Source of the DNA: JAHFDS01 sp964593795
GTDB taxonomy: Bacteria > Myxococcota_A > Polyangia > JAHFDS01
Assembly: GCA_964593795.1 (NCBI GenBank)
Contig: CAZQJC010000239.1
Coordinates: forward strand, 4,495 to 68,494
Reading direction: 5' to 3'
DNA length: 64,000 nt
Positions 24,020 through 32,585 of the stretch are shown here, one piece after another (positions within the stretch are counted from its first letter, which is position 1; each line of letters begins with the position of its first letter). Under the pieces are notes generated by a model. That model did not search any database and had not been told where the DNA came from. It worked only from the letters and a program-made list of their open reading frames with translations. The position numbers were made by a program, and so were the translations under genes.

Positions 24020-24796
24020 CTACTTTCCCTTCTCGATGGCAGCGCGCGCGATCGGGACGAATTGGTCCGCGACCAGCGACGCTCCGCCTACCAGCGCACC
24101 GTCGATGTCTGGTTGCGCCATCAGCTCGACTGCGTTGCTCGGCTTGACGCTGCCGCCATATTGAATTCGCATCGTCGCCGCGACGGCGCCATACATCGCG
24201 GCCAGCTTCCCTCGGATGAACGCGTGGACTTCCTGTGCCTGCGCGGGCGTCGCGTTCTTGCCCGTCCCGATGGCCCAGACGGGCTCGTAGGCGATCGTCA
24301 CCCGCGTCGCCTCCGCGGTGCCGATGCCCGCGAGCGAGCCGGTGAGCTGCGCGTCCACGCGGTGCATCGTCTCGCCCGCCTCGCGCTCGGTGAGCGTCTC
24401 GCCGACGCACACGATGGGCGAGAGGCCCGCGCGGAGCGCCGCCTTGGCCTTCATCGCGACCGCCTGGTCGAGCTCGCCGAAGAGCTGGCGCCGCTCGCTG
24501 TGGCCGAGGATCACGAACCGCGCGCCCGCCTCGTAGAGCATCGGCGCCGAGACCTCACCCGTGAAGGCGCCCTGGTCCTCCCAGTGGCAGCTCTGCCCGG
24601 CCACGCCGATGCGCGTGTCCTCGAGCCGCTTGACCACCGCCGAGATCGCCGTGAACGGAGGCGCGACCGCGACCTCGAGCGTCCCCGCCCGCGTCGCAGG
24701 GCCGAGCGTGTTCTTGAGCTCGGTCACGAGCGCGACCGCCTCGGCGATCGTCTTGTGGCACTTCCAGTTCCCGCAGACGAAAGGAATCCGACCCAC
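24020..24796 (-). CDS. tpiA: TpiA, triosephosphate isomerase
   Basis: The 258-residue enzyme interconverts glyceraldehyde-3-phosphate and dihydroxyacetone phosphate. Catalytic Lys in GNWKCHK, His in GHSERR and Glu in AYEPVWAIGTG are all present, as is the phosphate loop YGGSVKPSN. The GTG start at 24796 is 1 nt after the pgk TAG stop and gives the normal TIM N-terminus (IPFVCGNWK). Longer upstream readings would overlap pgk out of frame and are rejected. Confidence 0.95.
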   Translation of the reverse strand: MGRIPFVCGNWKCHKTIAEAVALVTELKNTLGPATRAGTLEVAVAPPFTAISAVVKRLEDTRIGVAGQSCHWEDQGAFTGEVSAPMLYEAGARFVILGHSERRQLFGELDQAVAMKAKAALRAGLSPIVCVGETLTEREAGETMHRVDAQLTGSLAGIGTAEATRVTIAYEPVWAIGTGKNATPAQAQEVHAFIRGKLAAMYGAVAATMRIQYGGSVKPSNAVELMAQPDIDGALVGGASLVADQFVPIARAAIEKGK

Positions 24797-24797
24797 C

Positions 24798-25976
24798 CTA
24801 CACCTCCAGCGCCAGCACGCCCGGCAGCTTCTTGCCCTCGAGGAGCTCGAGCGACGCACCGCCGCCGGTCGACAGGTGCGTGATCCCCGCCGCCAGGCTC
24901 GCCTGCTGCACCGCCGCAACCGAGTCCCCACCCCCCACCACCGAGAACGCCCCGGAGTCCGCCACCGCCTTGGCGATCGCGAACGTGCCCCTGGAGAACG
25001 GCGCCTTCTCGAACACGCCCATCGGGCCGTTCCACACGATCGTGCGGGCGCGCGACAGGCGATCCGCGAAGCCGCGCGCGCTCTCCGGCCCGATGTCGAG
25101 CGCCATGAAGCCCGCCGGCACCGCGTCCGCCGCGACCACCTGGCCCGTCGGCGCGTCGAGCCCGAGGGCCGCCACCGCGTCGCGCGGCAGGAGCACCTCC
25201 TTGCCCGCGACCTCCGCCTTCTTGAGGAACGCGCGCGCGAGCGGGAGCTTCTCCTCCTCCACCCGCGAGGCGCCGACGTCGCCGCCCTTGGCCTTGATGA
25301 ACGTGTTCGCCATCGCGCCGCCGATCACGAACGCATCGACGCGCGAGAGCAGGTTCTCGAGGACGCCGATCTTGTCGGAGACCTTGGCCCCGCCGACGAC
25401 GGCGACGAACGGGTGCTCGACCTCGCCGAGCAGCTTGCCCAGCATCTGCAGCTCGCGCAGCATGAGCAGGCCCGCGCCGCGCTCCTTGACGTGCGCGACC
25501 ATGCCCACCGTCGAGGCGTGCGCGCGGTGCGCCGTGCCGAACGCGTCGTTGACGTAGACGTCGCAGTACCCCGCCAGCGCCCGCGCGAACGCGTCGTCGT
25601 TGGCCTCCTCGCCCGGGTGGAAGCGCAGGTTCTCGAGGAGCGCGATCTGCCCCTCGCGCAGGTCCGACACGACCTTGCGCGCGCCGTCGCCCGCCGGCTC
25701 GTCCGAGAGCACCACCTCGCGCCCGATGAGCTCCGCGAGCCGCGCGCCCACCGGCTCGAGCGACTCCTTCGGATCCGGCTTGCCCTTGGGCCTGCCGAGG
25801 TGCGAGCCGAGCACCACCCTGGCGCCGCGGTCGAGCGCGTGCCGGATCGTCGGCAGGGACTCGCGGATGCGCGTGTCGTCCGCGACTCCGCGCGCCGGGG
25901 TGAGCGGCACGTTGAAGTCGACGCGGATGAACACACGCCGCCCCTCGATCGGCAGCTCTGCGATGCTCTTGATCAC
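24798..25976 (-). CDS. pgk: Pgk, phosphoglycerate kinase
   Basis: The 392-residue glycolytic enzyme transfers phosphate from 1,3-bisphosphoglycerate to ADP. It shows RVDFNVPL near the N-terminus, the substrate-binding HLGRPKG, DAFGTAHRAHAS and the C-terminal GGGDSVAAV and STGGGASLE nucleotide motifs. Length is standard. It starts with GTG 4 nt after the gap stop and is followed immediately by tpiA. Confidence 0.96.
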   Translation of the reverse strand: MIKSIAELPIEGRRVFIRVDFNVPLTPARGVADDTRIRESLPTIRHALDRGARVVLGSHLGRPKGKPDPKESLEPVGARLAELIGREVVLSDEPAGDGARKVVSDLREGQIALLENLRFHPGEEANDDAFARALAGYCDVYVNDAFGTAHRAHASTVGMVAHVKERGAGLLMLRELQMLGKLLGEVEHPFVAVVGGAKVSDKIGVLENLLSRVDAFVIGGAMANTFIKAKGGDVGASRVEEEKLPLARAFLKKAEVAGKEVLLPRDAVAALGLDAPTGQVVAADAVPAGFMALDIGPESARGFADRLSRARTIVWNGPMGVFEKAPFSRGTFAIAKAVADSGAFSVVGGGDSVAAVQQASLAAGITHLSTGGGASLELLEGKKLPGVLALEV

Positions 25977-25980
25977 GGCG

Positions 25981-26985
25981 CTACAGCCCCTTGTCGATGA
26001 CGAACTTCGCGAGGTCGTAGAGGCGCTGCGCGTAGCCGCTCTCGTTGTCGTACCAGGCGAACACCTTGGTCAGCTCACCGGTCGACATCGTCTGCTCGAG
26101 GTCCACCGTCGCCGAGTGCGCGTCGCCGTTGAAGTCGAGGCTGACGAGCGGCTCGCTGGTCACGGCCAGGATGCCCTTGAGCGGGCCCGCCGCGGCCTTC
26201 GAGAAGGCCGCGTTGACCTCGTCCTTGGTCGCCTTCTTCTCGAGCCGCACCACGAGGTCGACCACCGAGACGTTCGGCGTCGGCACGCGGATCGAGGTGC
26301 CGTCGAGCTTGCCCTTGAGCGCCGGCAGCACCTCACCGATCGCCTTGGCCGCGCCCGTCGACGTCGGGATCATGTTGAGCGCCGCCGCGCGCGCGCGCCG
26401 CAGGTCCTTGTGCTCGAGGTCGAGCGTGCGCTGGTCGTTCGTGTACGAGTGGATGGTCGTCATCTGCCCGACGACGATGCCGAACGACTCGTGCAGCACC
26501 TTGGCCACGGGCGCCAGGCAGTTCGTCGTGCACGACGCGTTCGAGATGACGTGGTGCTTGGTGCGGTCGTACTGCTCGAGGTTGATGCCCACCGCGAGCG
26601 TCACGTCCGGCCCCTTGGCGGGCGCGCTGATCAGCACCTTCTTGGCGCCGCCCTCGAGGTGCTTGGCCGCGCCGTCGCGGTCCGTGAAGCGCCCCGTGCA
26701 CTCGAGGACGACCTCGACGCCGTGCTGCTTCCACGGGATCTTGGCCGGATCCTTCTCGGCGGTGATGACGATCTTCCGGCCGTTGACGATGATCCCGCCG
26801 TCGGTGGCCTCGACCGTGCCGTCGAACCGGCCGTGGACCGAGTCGTACTTGAGCAGGTGGGCCAGGGTCTTGGGATCGGTGAGGTCGTTGATCACCACGA
26901 CCTCGAGGTTCGGGGACTGCGCCTTGGCGCGCAGGATGCCACGCCCGATGCGACCGAAGCCGTTGATGCCGATCCGAGTGGCCAT
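25981..26985 (-). CDS. gap: Gap, type I glyceraldehyde-3-phosphate dehydrogenase
   Basis: The 334-residue enzyme oxidises glyceraldehyde-3-phosphate with NAD and phosphate. It has the Rossmann INGFGRIGR start, the catalytic Cys152 in SNASCTTNC, and the conserved C-terminal WYDNESGYAQR. It is the first gene of the gap-pgk-tpiA-secG operon. A strong AAGGAGAT Shine-Dalgarno precedes the ATG, unlike the leaderless genes around it. The leader of about 86 nt carries a perfect inverted repeat. Confidence 0.97.
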   Translation of the reverse strand: MATRIGINGFGRIGRGILRAKAQSPNLEVVVINDLTDPKTLAHLLKYDSVHGRFDGTVEATDGGIIVNGRKIVITAEKDPAKIPWKQHGVEVVLECTGRFTDRDGAAKHLEGGAKKVLISAPAKGPDVTLAVGINLEQYDRTKHHVISNASCTTNCLAPVAKVLHESFGIVVGQMTTIHSYTNDQRTLDLEHKDLRRARAAALNMIPTSTGAAKAIGEVLPALKGKLDGTSIRVPTPNVSVVDLVVRLEKKATKDEVNAAFSKAAAGPLKGILAVTSEPLVSLDFNGDAHSATVDLEQTMSTGELTKVFAWYDNESGYAQRLYDLAKFVIDKGL

Positions 26986-27029
26986 CTGCGATCTCCTTGT
27001 TTGCCCTTCGCGGGTGGGGCCCGCGCCAT

Positions 27030-27051
27030 CGCCTGCTGCGTGCAGCAGGCG
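27030..27051 (-). promoter_or_regulatory. perfect inverted repeat in the gap leader
   Basis: Ten-bp arms CGCCTGCTGC / GCAGCAGGCG are separated by 2 nt, inside the 5' untranslated region of gap. It could be an operator for a dimeric repressor or an RNA hairpin acting on translation or stability of the glycolytic operon. Confidence 0.6.
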
Positions 27052-27077
27052 AGCGCTGGCCGCCCGCCGGGGACCCG

Positions 27078-27106
27078 GGGATACACCCAGAGACCCGCGC
27101 AGGCAA
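27078..27106 (-). promoter_or_regulatory. sigma70-type promoter of the gap operon
   Basis: On the minus strand TTGCCT (27106-27101), a 17-bp spacer and TATCCC (27083-27078). The expected transcription start is near 27071, giving a leader of about 86 nt with a good Shine-Dalgarno. Confidence 0.5.
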
Positions 27107-27175
27107 TCAGTTTTTCTGGTGGGGCAGCGGAGAGGAGGCGCGAGGAGGGAAGGGGGTGCGGCGCGCGCTACGCGC

Positions 27176-27412
27176 CTACTGCGCGGCGGCTTCTTCGGCC
27201 GGACGCTCGTCCTTCATCTCACTCGTGACGAGGCTGATGAGCTCGCTCGAAAGGGCCACGATCTGCTTCGGATCGTAGCCGTGCTGGCGCAGCTCCTTGT
27301 ACATCGACTTCGCGATGATCTTGACCGCACGCTCACGTGACGGAGCAGCAGCGGCACTACGCAGGGCTTCGGACATGGTCGCGAGAGACTGCAGTTGTGA
27401 TGCCACGCGCAC
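27176..27412 (-). CDS. small conserved-looking acidic protein of unknown function
   Basis: A 78-residue helical protein. A central block (RERAVKIIAKSMYKEL ... YDPKQIVALSSELISLV) looks well ordered, and the tail EERPAEEAAAQ-like end is charged. No family is recognised. The GTG at 27412 is preferred over the internal ATG at 27376 because TAGGTT lies 9 nt upstream, matching the short-leader spacing at two other genes here. It lies 190 bp downstream of the gap start on the same strand. Confidence 0.6.
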   Translation of the reverse strand: MRVASQLQSLATMSEALRSAAAAPSRERAVKIIAKSMYKELRQHGYDPKQIVALSSELISLVTSEMKDERPAEEAAAQ

Positions 27413-27421
27413 GATGCGCTC

Positions 27422-27427
27422 AACCTA
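27422..27427 (-). promoter_or_regulatory. -10 hexamer TAGGTT (short leader)
   Basis: TAGGTT on the minus strand, 9 nt before the GTG at 27412; the predicted leader is about 3 nt. Confidence 0.4.
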
Positions 27428-27606
27428 TCGAAATTGCTTTAGGTCCGACCAGGAGAAGTGCGTAGCGGGTTACTCAAGCCAGCCCTTCTTGCGGGGCGGC
27501 TGCGAAGCGGGGTACGCACCGCGAGCGGTACGAAACCACCGAGAAGCATTGGCGAAACCTGGGACGGTGCGATGGCTGACGTCAGGGCGGCGGGATGCTC
27601 CGGCGC
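27428..27606. other. gap with no recognised gene
   Basis: This 179-bp stretch has mixed composition and no convincing ORF. It contains an imperfect dyad centred near 27523 (GTACGCACCGC facing GCGGTACG) but no run of T's. I see no tRNA or known small RNA in it. Confidence 0.5.
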
Positions 27607-28107
27607 CTACCCTTCTTCCTCGGGCTCGGGGGGCTCCTTGGCGTCCTTGGCGTCCTTCGGGTCCTTGTCCTTGTCCCGCGCCCCGCGCTTGACCGAGACC
27701 TTGCGCTTGACCTCGCTCTTGACCCCGGTGCCGGCCTCGTTGGGGATGAGCCGAACCTCGGTCTTGATCTCGAAGGACACGCTGGTCAGGACCTTGACCA
27801 TCTCCTCGTGCAGGTTCAGCCGATCGAGCCACTCGGAGAACACCTGCCCGATGATCCGGTAGAGCTCGTCCTTGGACGAGCTCGCCTGGTGCATCAGGTA
27901 CCCGGCGACCTCCTTGGGCAGCTCCGAGGCGACCTTGCGGATGCTCTCCTCGCCGGTCATCGCGCCGACCCCCGCCTGCACCGCGCGCTTGAGCACGTCG
28001 GGCAACAGCGCCTGCAGCCGATCACGGAGCCGCTCCTCGTCGAACGGCGGTGCGCTCGAGGGGCGGCCCTCGTCGTGCTTCGGTGGGCGATCGTCGGAAT
28101 CGGCCAT
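27607..28107 (-). CDS. charged cytoplasmic protein of unknown function
   Basis: A 166-residue protein. The first 25 residues are polar and disordered-looking. A helical core follows (residues 25-115: LRDRLQALLPDVLKRAV ... LHEEMVKVLTSV), then a strand-like VSFEIKTEVRLIPN and a Lys/Asp/Glu-rich tail (KDKDPKDAKDAKEPPEPEEEG). The core recalls small polyhydroxyalkanoate- or surface-associated helical proteins, but I do not recognise a family. It is divergent from the UbiB-MCE operon (101 bp gap). Confidence 0.6.
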   Translation of the reverse strand: MADSDDRPPKHDEGRPSSAPPFDEERLRDRLQALLPDVLKRAVQAGVGAMTGEESIRKVASELPKEVAGYLMHQASSSKDELYRIIGQVFSEWLDRLNLHEEMVKVLTSVSFEIKTEVRLIPNEAGTGVKSEVKRKVSVKRGARDKDKDPKDAKDAKEPPEPEEEG

Positions 28108-28195
28108 GATCTTCTGGTACGCCCCACGACGCGGCGAGTCAAGCGTGCTCGCCGCGACCTGCGTGTCTCCCCGCGGGGGTGCGAGAGGTGACGTG

Positions 28196-28201
28196 TATAC
28201 T
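28196..28201 (+). promoter_or_regulatory. -10 hexamer of the UbiB-MCE operon (leaderless)
   Basis: TATACT is followed by 7 nt and the ATG at 28209. It would drive the UbiB gene and the seven genes downstream, which overlap or nearly abut. Confidence 0.6.
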
Positions 28202-28208
28202 TGCGCGG

Positions 28209-30032
28209 ATGGGCGGGCCGGTCGAAGCAGCCGCAGGGGGCACCCCGGAGCCGCCGGCTCCGGTCACTCCTCCCGTGGCCTCGCCGGAGGAGCCGCGGCC
28301 CGCGCCTCTTCGGATCGCCCGGCCCACGCGCATGCCGGATCCACCGGTGCCCCGGACGCAGGTCGTCCCCAAGTCCATGCGCTTCTGGCACGCGTACTGG
28401 GTCACCTGGGTCGTCGTCTTCTCGTATCTCTCGGTCAAGCTCCAGGCGCGATTTCGCTCGCAGGAGTCGATCGAGCGGCTGCTCCTCGCCAAGCACCGCA
28501 AGAACGCGCGGCGGATCGAGCGCACGATCGCGAAGCTGCAGGGCCTGTTCATCAAGGTCGGCCAGCTCATCTCGATCCTGACCAACTTCTTGCCCGAGGA
28601 GTTCCGGAGCGAGCTCGAGGGGCTGCAGGACAAGGTCCCCGCGCGGCCGTACAAGGACATCGAGGCGCGCATCCGCGAGGAGCTCGGCGGCAAGAGCCCG
28701 CGCGAGCTGTTCGCCGAGTTCGACGAGCGGCCGGTGGCGAGCGCGTCGATCGGCCAGGTCCACCGCGCGCGCATGCACGACGGCACCGAGGTCGCGGTCA
28801 AGGTCCAGTACCCGGACATCGAGGAGATCGTCCGGATCGACCTCAAGACGCTCAAGTTCATCTTCCGCGTGATCTCGTGGTTCGTGCCGTACCACGGGCT
28901 CGACCAGGTCTATCGCGAGATCCGCGAGATGATCCTCACGGAGCTCGACTTCCGCGAGGAGGCGCAGAACGTCGCGCGCATCTCGGCCAACTTCAAGGGG
29001 CGCGCGGACATCGTCTTCCCGCGCGTGATCGCCGAGCTGTCCACCGCGCGCGTCCTGACGACCGAGTGGATCGACGCGGCGAAGGTCTCCGATCGCCTGC
29101 GCCTCGAGGCCGAGGGCATCTGCAGAAAGCAGCTCGCGCGCCTCGTCGTCTCGGCCTACTGCCAGCAGATCTTCTCCGACGGCGTCTATCACGCGGATCC
29201 GCACCCGGGGAACCTGCTCGTGATGCCCGGGCCGCGCCTCGTGTTCCTCGATTTCGGCGCGACCGCGGTCGTGTCCGAGCGCATGCGGCAGGGGCTCATC
29301 GCGTTCCTGCAGGGGGCCCTCTCTCGCGACACCAAGAAGCTCGTCGGCGCGATGCGCCAGATGGGCTTCATCGCCAAGAACGCCGACCCGCGCATCCTCG
29401 ATCGCATCGTGGAGTTCTTCCACGAGCGCTTCCAGGACGAGATCCAGATCGAGAGCTTCTCGCTCAAGGACGTCAAGGTGAACCCCGAGCGCGCGCTCGA
29501 GAGCCTGGCCGACCTGCGAAAGCTCGACGTGGGCCTGCGCGAATTGACCGAGCAGTTCCATGTTCCCAAGGAGTGGATCCTCCTCGAGCGCACCATCCTG
29601 CTCCTCATGGGCCTTTGCACCGAGCTCGACCCCCAGATGAACCCGATGTCGGTCATCCGGCCGTACCTCGAGGCGTTCGTGCTCGGCAAGAACGGCGACT
29701 GGCAGACGCTGGTGGTGGACGCGGGCAAGGAGCTCATGATGGACGCGGTCGCCCTGCCGGCCGACATCAAGCGCTTCGTCAACCGCGCCGCGCGCGGCGA
29801 GCTCGAGGTGAAGTTCCGTGGCCTCGACGAGAACACGCGCGTCCTCTACTCGCTCGGGCATCAGGTCATCTACACGCTCATCGGCCTCGGCGCGGCGGGG
29901 GCGTACCTCGTCCTGTCCGGCCGCGGCGATCGCCACGGCGCTGATCTCGCGAGCGTCATCGGCTATGGTTCGGCCGCGCTCTTGCTGCTGTCCATGCTGA
30001 ACACGCGAAACAAGCTCAGACGCCGACGGTGA
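28209..30032 (+). CDS. ABC1/UbiB-family atypical kinase
   Basis: The 607-residue protein carries the ABC1/UbiB motifs: KVGQL in the N-terminal extension, SASIGQVHRA (ATP loop), AVKVQYPD (Lys), YHADPHPGNLL and VFLDFGATA (metal site). The C-terminus has a hydrophobic stretch (about 555-600) suited to membrane association, as in UbiB/COQ8. A Pro-rich disordered segment occupies residues 1-55. These kinases act in quinone or isoprenoid lipid handling. It is the first gene of an operon with a lipoprotein and an MCE lipid transporter (next gene overlaps by 4 nt), which suggests a lipid-transport role. Confidence 0.88.
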   Translation: MGGPVEAAAGGTPEPPAPVTPPVASPEEPRPAPLRIARPTRMPDPPVPRTQVVPKSMRFWHAYWVTWVVVFSYLSVKLQARFRSQESIERLLLAKHRKNARRIERTIAKLQGLFIKVGQLISILTNFLPEEFRSELEGLQDKVPARPYKDIEARIREELGGKSPRELFAEFDERPVASASIGQVHRARMHDGTEVAVKVQYPDIEEIVRIDLKTLKFIFRVISWFVPYHGLDQVYREIREMILTELDFREEAQNVARISANFKGRADIVFPRVIAELSTARVLTTEWIDAAKVSDRLRLEAEGICRKQLARLVVSAYCQQIFSDGVYHADPHPGNLLVMPGPRLVFLDFGATAVVSERMRQGLIAFLQGALSRDTKKLVGAMRQMGFIAKNADPRILDRIVEFFHERFQDEIQIESFSLKDVKVNPERALESLADLRKLDVGLRELTEQFHVPKEWILLERTILLLMGLCTELDPQMNPMSVIRPYLEAFVLGKNGDWQTLVVDAGKELMMDAVALPADIKRFVNRAARGELEVKFRGLDENTRVLYSLGHQVIYTLIGLGAAGAYLVLSGRGDRHGADLASVIGYGSAALLLLSMLNTRNKLRRRR

Positions 30033-31030
30033 CGCCGCTCAAAAGGCCTCTCCAAAGGCCTCTCCCCCTGGCCCGCTCTCCCGGGAGGAGAGGGGGGACG
30101 TGGAAGACGGTCCTTCTTCTGATCGGACTCGGCTGCACGCCCAAGGTGACGGCGCCTCCGCGCGCGGCGCTCGAGGCGCAGGCGCAGATGGACGAGGCGG
30201 CACGCCGGGCCAAGGCGGGCGACGACAAGGGGGCCGCGGAGGCGTACGCACGCGTGCAGTCCGATTCGCCCCGGGTGCAGGCGCGCGCGGGCGTCCGCGC
30301 GGCGCAGGCGCGTGTGCACGCGGGCGAGCTCGACGCGGGCGAGGCGCAGGCCTGGCAGGTCATCGACCGGTTCCCCGACGCCGAGGGCGCGCGCGACGCG
30401 GTCAGGCTCCTTGCGCGCCTGGCCAAGCAGCGGAGCGCCTGGCCGGCGTTCCGCAAGGGCGCCCTCGAGCGGTCGGCGCGGCACAAGGGCCACGCGATCG
30501 AGGATGCCCTGCGCTTCGCAGCGGCCGAGGCCGCCGAGGCGCTCGGCGACAAGACCGCCGCGCGGCGAGAGTACGAGGCGATGGCGACGGACTGGACCAC
30601 CTCGAGCCTCTTCGACGACGCGCTCTTCCGGGCCGCGAAGCTCGCGCGCACCGGGGGCGACTTCGCGGGTGCGATCGCGGACCTCGAGCGCATCGTGGAC
30701 ACCAAGCGCACCGCGCTCATCGTGGGATCGTTCGACCTGCAGCTCCTGCACGAGGCCGCCCTCGAGATCGGCAAGATCCAGCTCGACGACCGCAAGGACC
30801 CGAAGGCGGCCCTGCGCGCCTTCGAGCGCGTGCGCGACGACCTCGGCGAGAACCGCCAGCGCGACGACGCGCAGTGGGGCATCGCGACCGCGCACGAGCG
30901 GGCAGGGCAGCGCGACCTCGCCTGCGCCGCCGTGGCGCGCCTCGACAAGGAGTTCCCGCACAGCCGCCACGTGCGCCGGGGCCTCTCACGCGAAGCCGCG
31001 CAGCGCCTCGGCTGTGGAGCCCCGAAGTGA
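30029..31030 (+). CDS. TPR-like lipoprotein in the MCE operon
   Basis: A 333-residue lipoprotein. A hydrophobic signal (TVLLLIGLGC) ends in a lipobox Cys near residue 36. The rest is alpha-helical tetratricopeptide-like (repeated A-x2-Y/L-A patterns, such as AAEAYARVQ and ALRAFERVRDD), resembling tol-pal YbgF/BamD-type periplasmic adaptors. It overlaps the UbiB stop by 4 nt and the first ATPase by 4 nt. The GTG at 30029 gives an atypically long, Arg-rich lead containing a duplicated AAAGGCCTCTCC; an internal non-ATG start is possible. It may bridge the MCE transporter to the outer membrane. Confidence 0.7.
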   Translation: MTPLKRPLQRPLPLARSPGRRGGTWKTVLLLIGLGCTPKVTAPPRAALEAQAQMDEAARRAKAGDDKGAAEAYARVQSDSPRVQARAGVRAAQARVHAGELDAGEAQAWQVIDRFPDAEGARDAVRLLARLAKQRSAWPAFRKGALERSARHKGHAIEDALRFAAAEAAEALGDKTAARREYEAMATDWTTSSLFDDALFRAAKLARTGGDFAGAIADLERIVDTKRTALIVGSFDLQLLHEAALEIGKIQLDDRKDPKAALRAFERVRDDLGENRQRDDAQWGIATAHERAGQRDLACAAVARLDKEFPHSRHVRRGLSREAAQRLGCGAPK

Positions 31031-31782
31031 GCGCGCCCGTCGTCATCGAGCTCGCCGGCGTCACGAAGCGCTTCGCGGGTCGGCCGCCTCTCCTCGAGGG
31101 CATCGACCTGCGCCTCGCGAACGGCGAGATCTTCGGGCTCATCGGCCCCGCCGCGTGCGGAAAGAGCCTGCTCTGCAAGCTCATCTGCGGCCTCGTCCCC
31201 GCCGACGCCGGCCGCATCGTCGTCGAGGGCGTCGAGATCACCGGCGCCCGCGAGCGCACGCTCTTCGGCGTACGCCAGAAGATCGGCATGCTGTTCCAGA
31301 ACAACGCGCTCTTCGACTTCATGACCATCGCCGAGAACGTGGCGTTCCCGCTGGTCCGTCGCGGCGACCTCGCCCAGGGCGAGATCGAGACCCGCGTCTA
31401 CGAGCGCCTCAAGGCGGTGGGCCTCGCGGGCAGCGAGAAGAAGACCCCGAACGAGCTCTCGGGCGGCATGCGCAAGCGCGCGGCGATCGCGCGCGCCACG
31501 ATCGCGGAGCCGGACATCGTGATCTACGATGAGCCCACCGCGGGGCTCGATCCGGTGACCACCTCCAAGATCTACGATCTCCTCGGCGAGCTGCAGGCCA
31601 AGCGCGGCGGGCTCGTGTTCGCGATCTCGTCGGACGTCGAGGCGCTGCGCAAGTGGGTGCGCCGCATCGGGATGCTCTACCGCGGCGCCCTTCGCTACGA
31701 CGGAGACCCCGCGGCGATCGCCGACTCCGACGACGCCGTCGTCCGCCAGTTCGTGCGCGGCGATCTGCAGGGCCCGCTGTGA
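31027..31782 (+). CDS. MCE/Mla transporter ATPase A (degenerate H-loop)
   Basis: The 251-residue ABC ATPase is of the MlaF type. It has Walker A GPAACGKS (40-47), the Q-loop, the intact signature LSGGM (144-148) and Walker B with catalytic Glu169 (VIYDEP). The H-loop reads AISSD (199-203): Ser202 takes the place of the conserved His seen as VVSHD in MlaF and in the second ATPase here. The protein should energise lipid movement across the envelope together with MlaE-type permeases. It overlaps both neighbours by 4 nt. Confidence 0.9.
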   Translation: MSAPVVIELAGVTKRFAGRPPLLEGIDLRLANGEIFGLIGPAACGKSLLCKLICGLVPADAGRIVVEGVEITGARERTLFGVRQKIGMLFQNNALFDFMTIAENVAFPLVRRGDLAQGEIETRVYERLKAVGLAGSEKKTPNELSGGMRKRAAIARATIAEPDIVIYDEPTAGLDPVTTSKIYDLLGELQAKRGGLVFAISSDVEALRKWVRRIGMLYRGALRYDGDPAAIADSDDAVVRQFVRGDLQGPL

Positions 31783-32585
31783 CCACGCAGAAGGCGTCCT
31801 TCGTCGATCGCGTCGTCGCGCCCACCGTCGAGCGCATCGGCGACGGCGCCGTCAGCGCCGCCGAGGAGGCCGGCGGCATCGCGATCCTCGCCGGCCAGGT
31901 GCTGCGCGCGCTCGTGCCCCCGGCGCTCGACGGCCGCGAGCTCTGGCGGAACCTCTACAAGATGGGCGTCCTCTCGGTGCCCATCGTCTCGCTGACCGCC
32001 TTCTTCACCGGCGGCATCATGCTCATCCAGAGCGGCATGTTCGTGCGTCGCTTCGGCGCGTATGGCCTGCTCGGCTGGGGCACCGGCTACGCGGTCTTCC
32101 GCGAGGTCGGTCCCATCCTCATCGCGCTCATGTTCTCCGGCCGCGTCGGCTCGAACAACACGGCCGAGCTCGGCACCATGACGGTCACCGAGCAGCTCGA
32201 CGGCCTGCGCTCGCTCGCCATCGATCCGATCTCGTTCCTCATCGTGCCGCGCGTGGTCGCGATGATGATCATGCTCTTCTGCCTCACCGTCATCGGCGAC
32301 CTCGTCGCCATCGTCGGCGGGGGCCTGTTCGGCAAGCTCCTCCTCGACGTCGACTACGCGACCTTCTATTACTCCTTCGCCGACAACCTCAAGCCCTGGG
32401 ACCTCGGCCACGGGCTCATCAAGTCGGCCGTCTTCGGCCTCGTCATCGCCCTGTCGAGCTGCCACTTCGGCATCACCGTCAAGGGCGGCGCGGTCGGCGT
32501 CGGCCGCGCGGTCAACAACGCCGTCGTCGCGGCCGCCGTGGGCATCATGCTGCTCGACTACTTCTTGACGTATCTGCTGCCATGA
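31779..32585 (+). CDS. MCE/Mla transporter permease A (MlaE-like)
   Basis: The 268-residue inner-membrane protein has the MlaE fold: about five to six helices, the coupling motif TEQLDGLRSLAIDP and the conserved FREVGPIL and GRVGSNNTAELGTM. An extra N-terminal segment of about 45 residues precedes the first amphipathic helix. It begins with GTG overlapping the ATPase A stop and ends overlapping the second permease by 4 nt. Confidence 0.9.
   Translation: MTTQKASFVDRVVAPTVERIGDGAVSAAEEAGGIAILAGQVLRALVPPALDGRELWRNLYKMGVLSVPIVSLTAFFTGGIMLIQSGMFVRRFGAYGLLGWGTGYAVFREVGPILIALMFSGRVGSNNTAELGTMTVTEQLDGLRSLAIDPISFLIVPRVVAMMIMLFCLTVIGDLVAIVGGGLFGKLLLDVDYATFYYSFADNLKPWDLGHGLIKSAVFGLVIALSSCHFGITVKGGAVGVGRAVNNAVVAAAVGIMLLDYFLTYLLP

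Noticed and set aside
27428..27606. A tRNA or small RNA gene
   Set aside because: No cloverleaf, no SRP/6S/RNase P core motif; only one imperfect dyad.
30040..30100. Duplicated AAAGGCCTCTCC and CTCTCCCGGGAGGAGAG palindrome as a mobile repeat
   Set aside because: Short and found only once in the window; it lies in the start region of the TPR-like lipoprotein gene and may simply reflect a poorly defined N-terminus.
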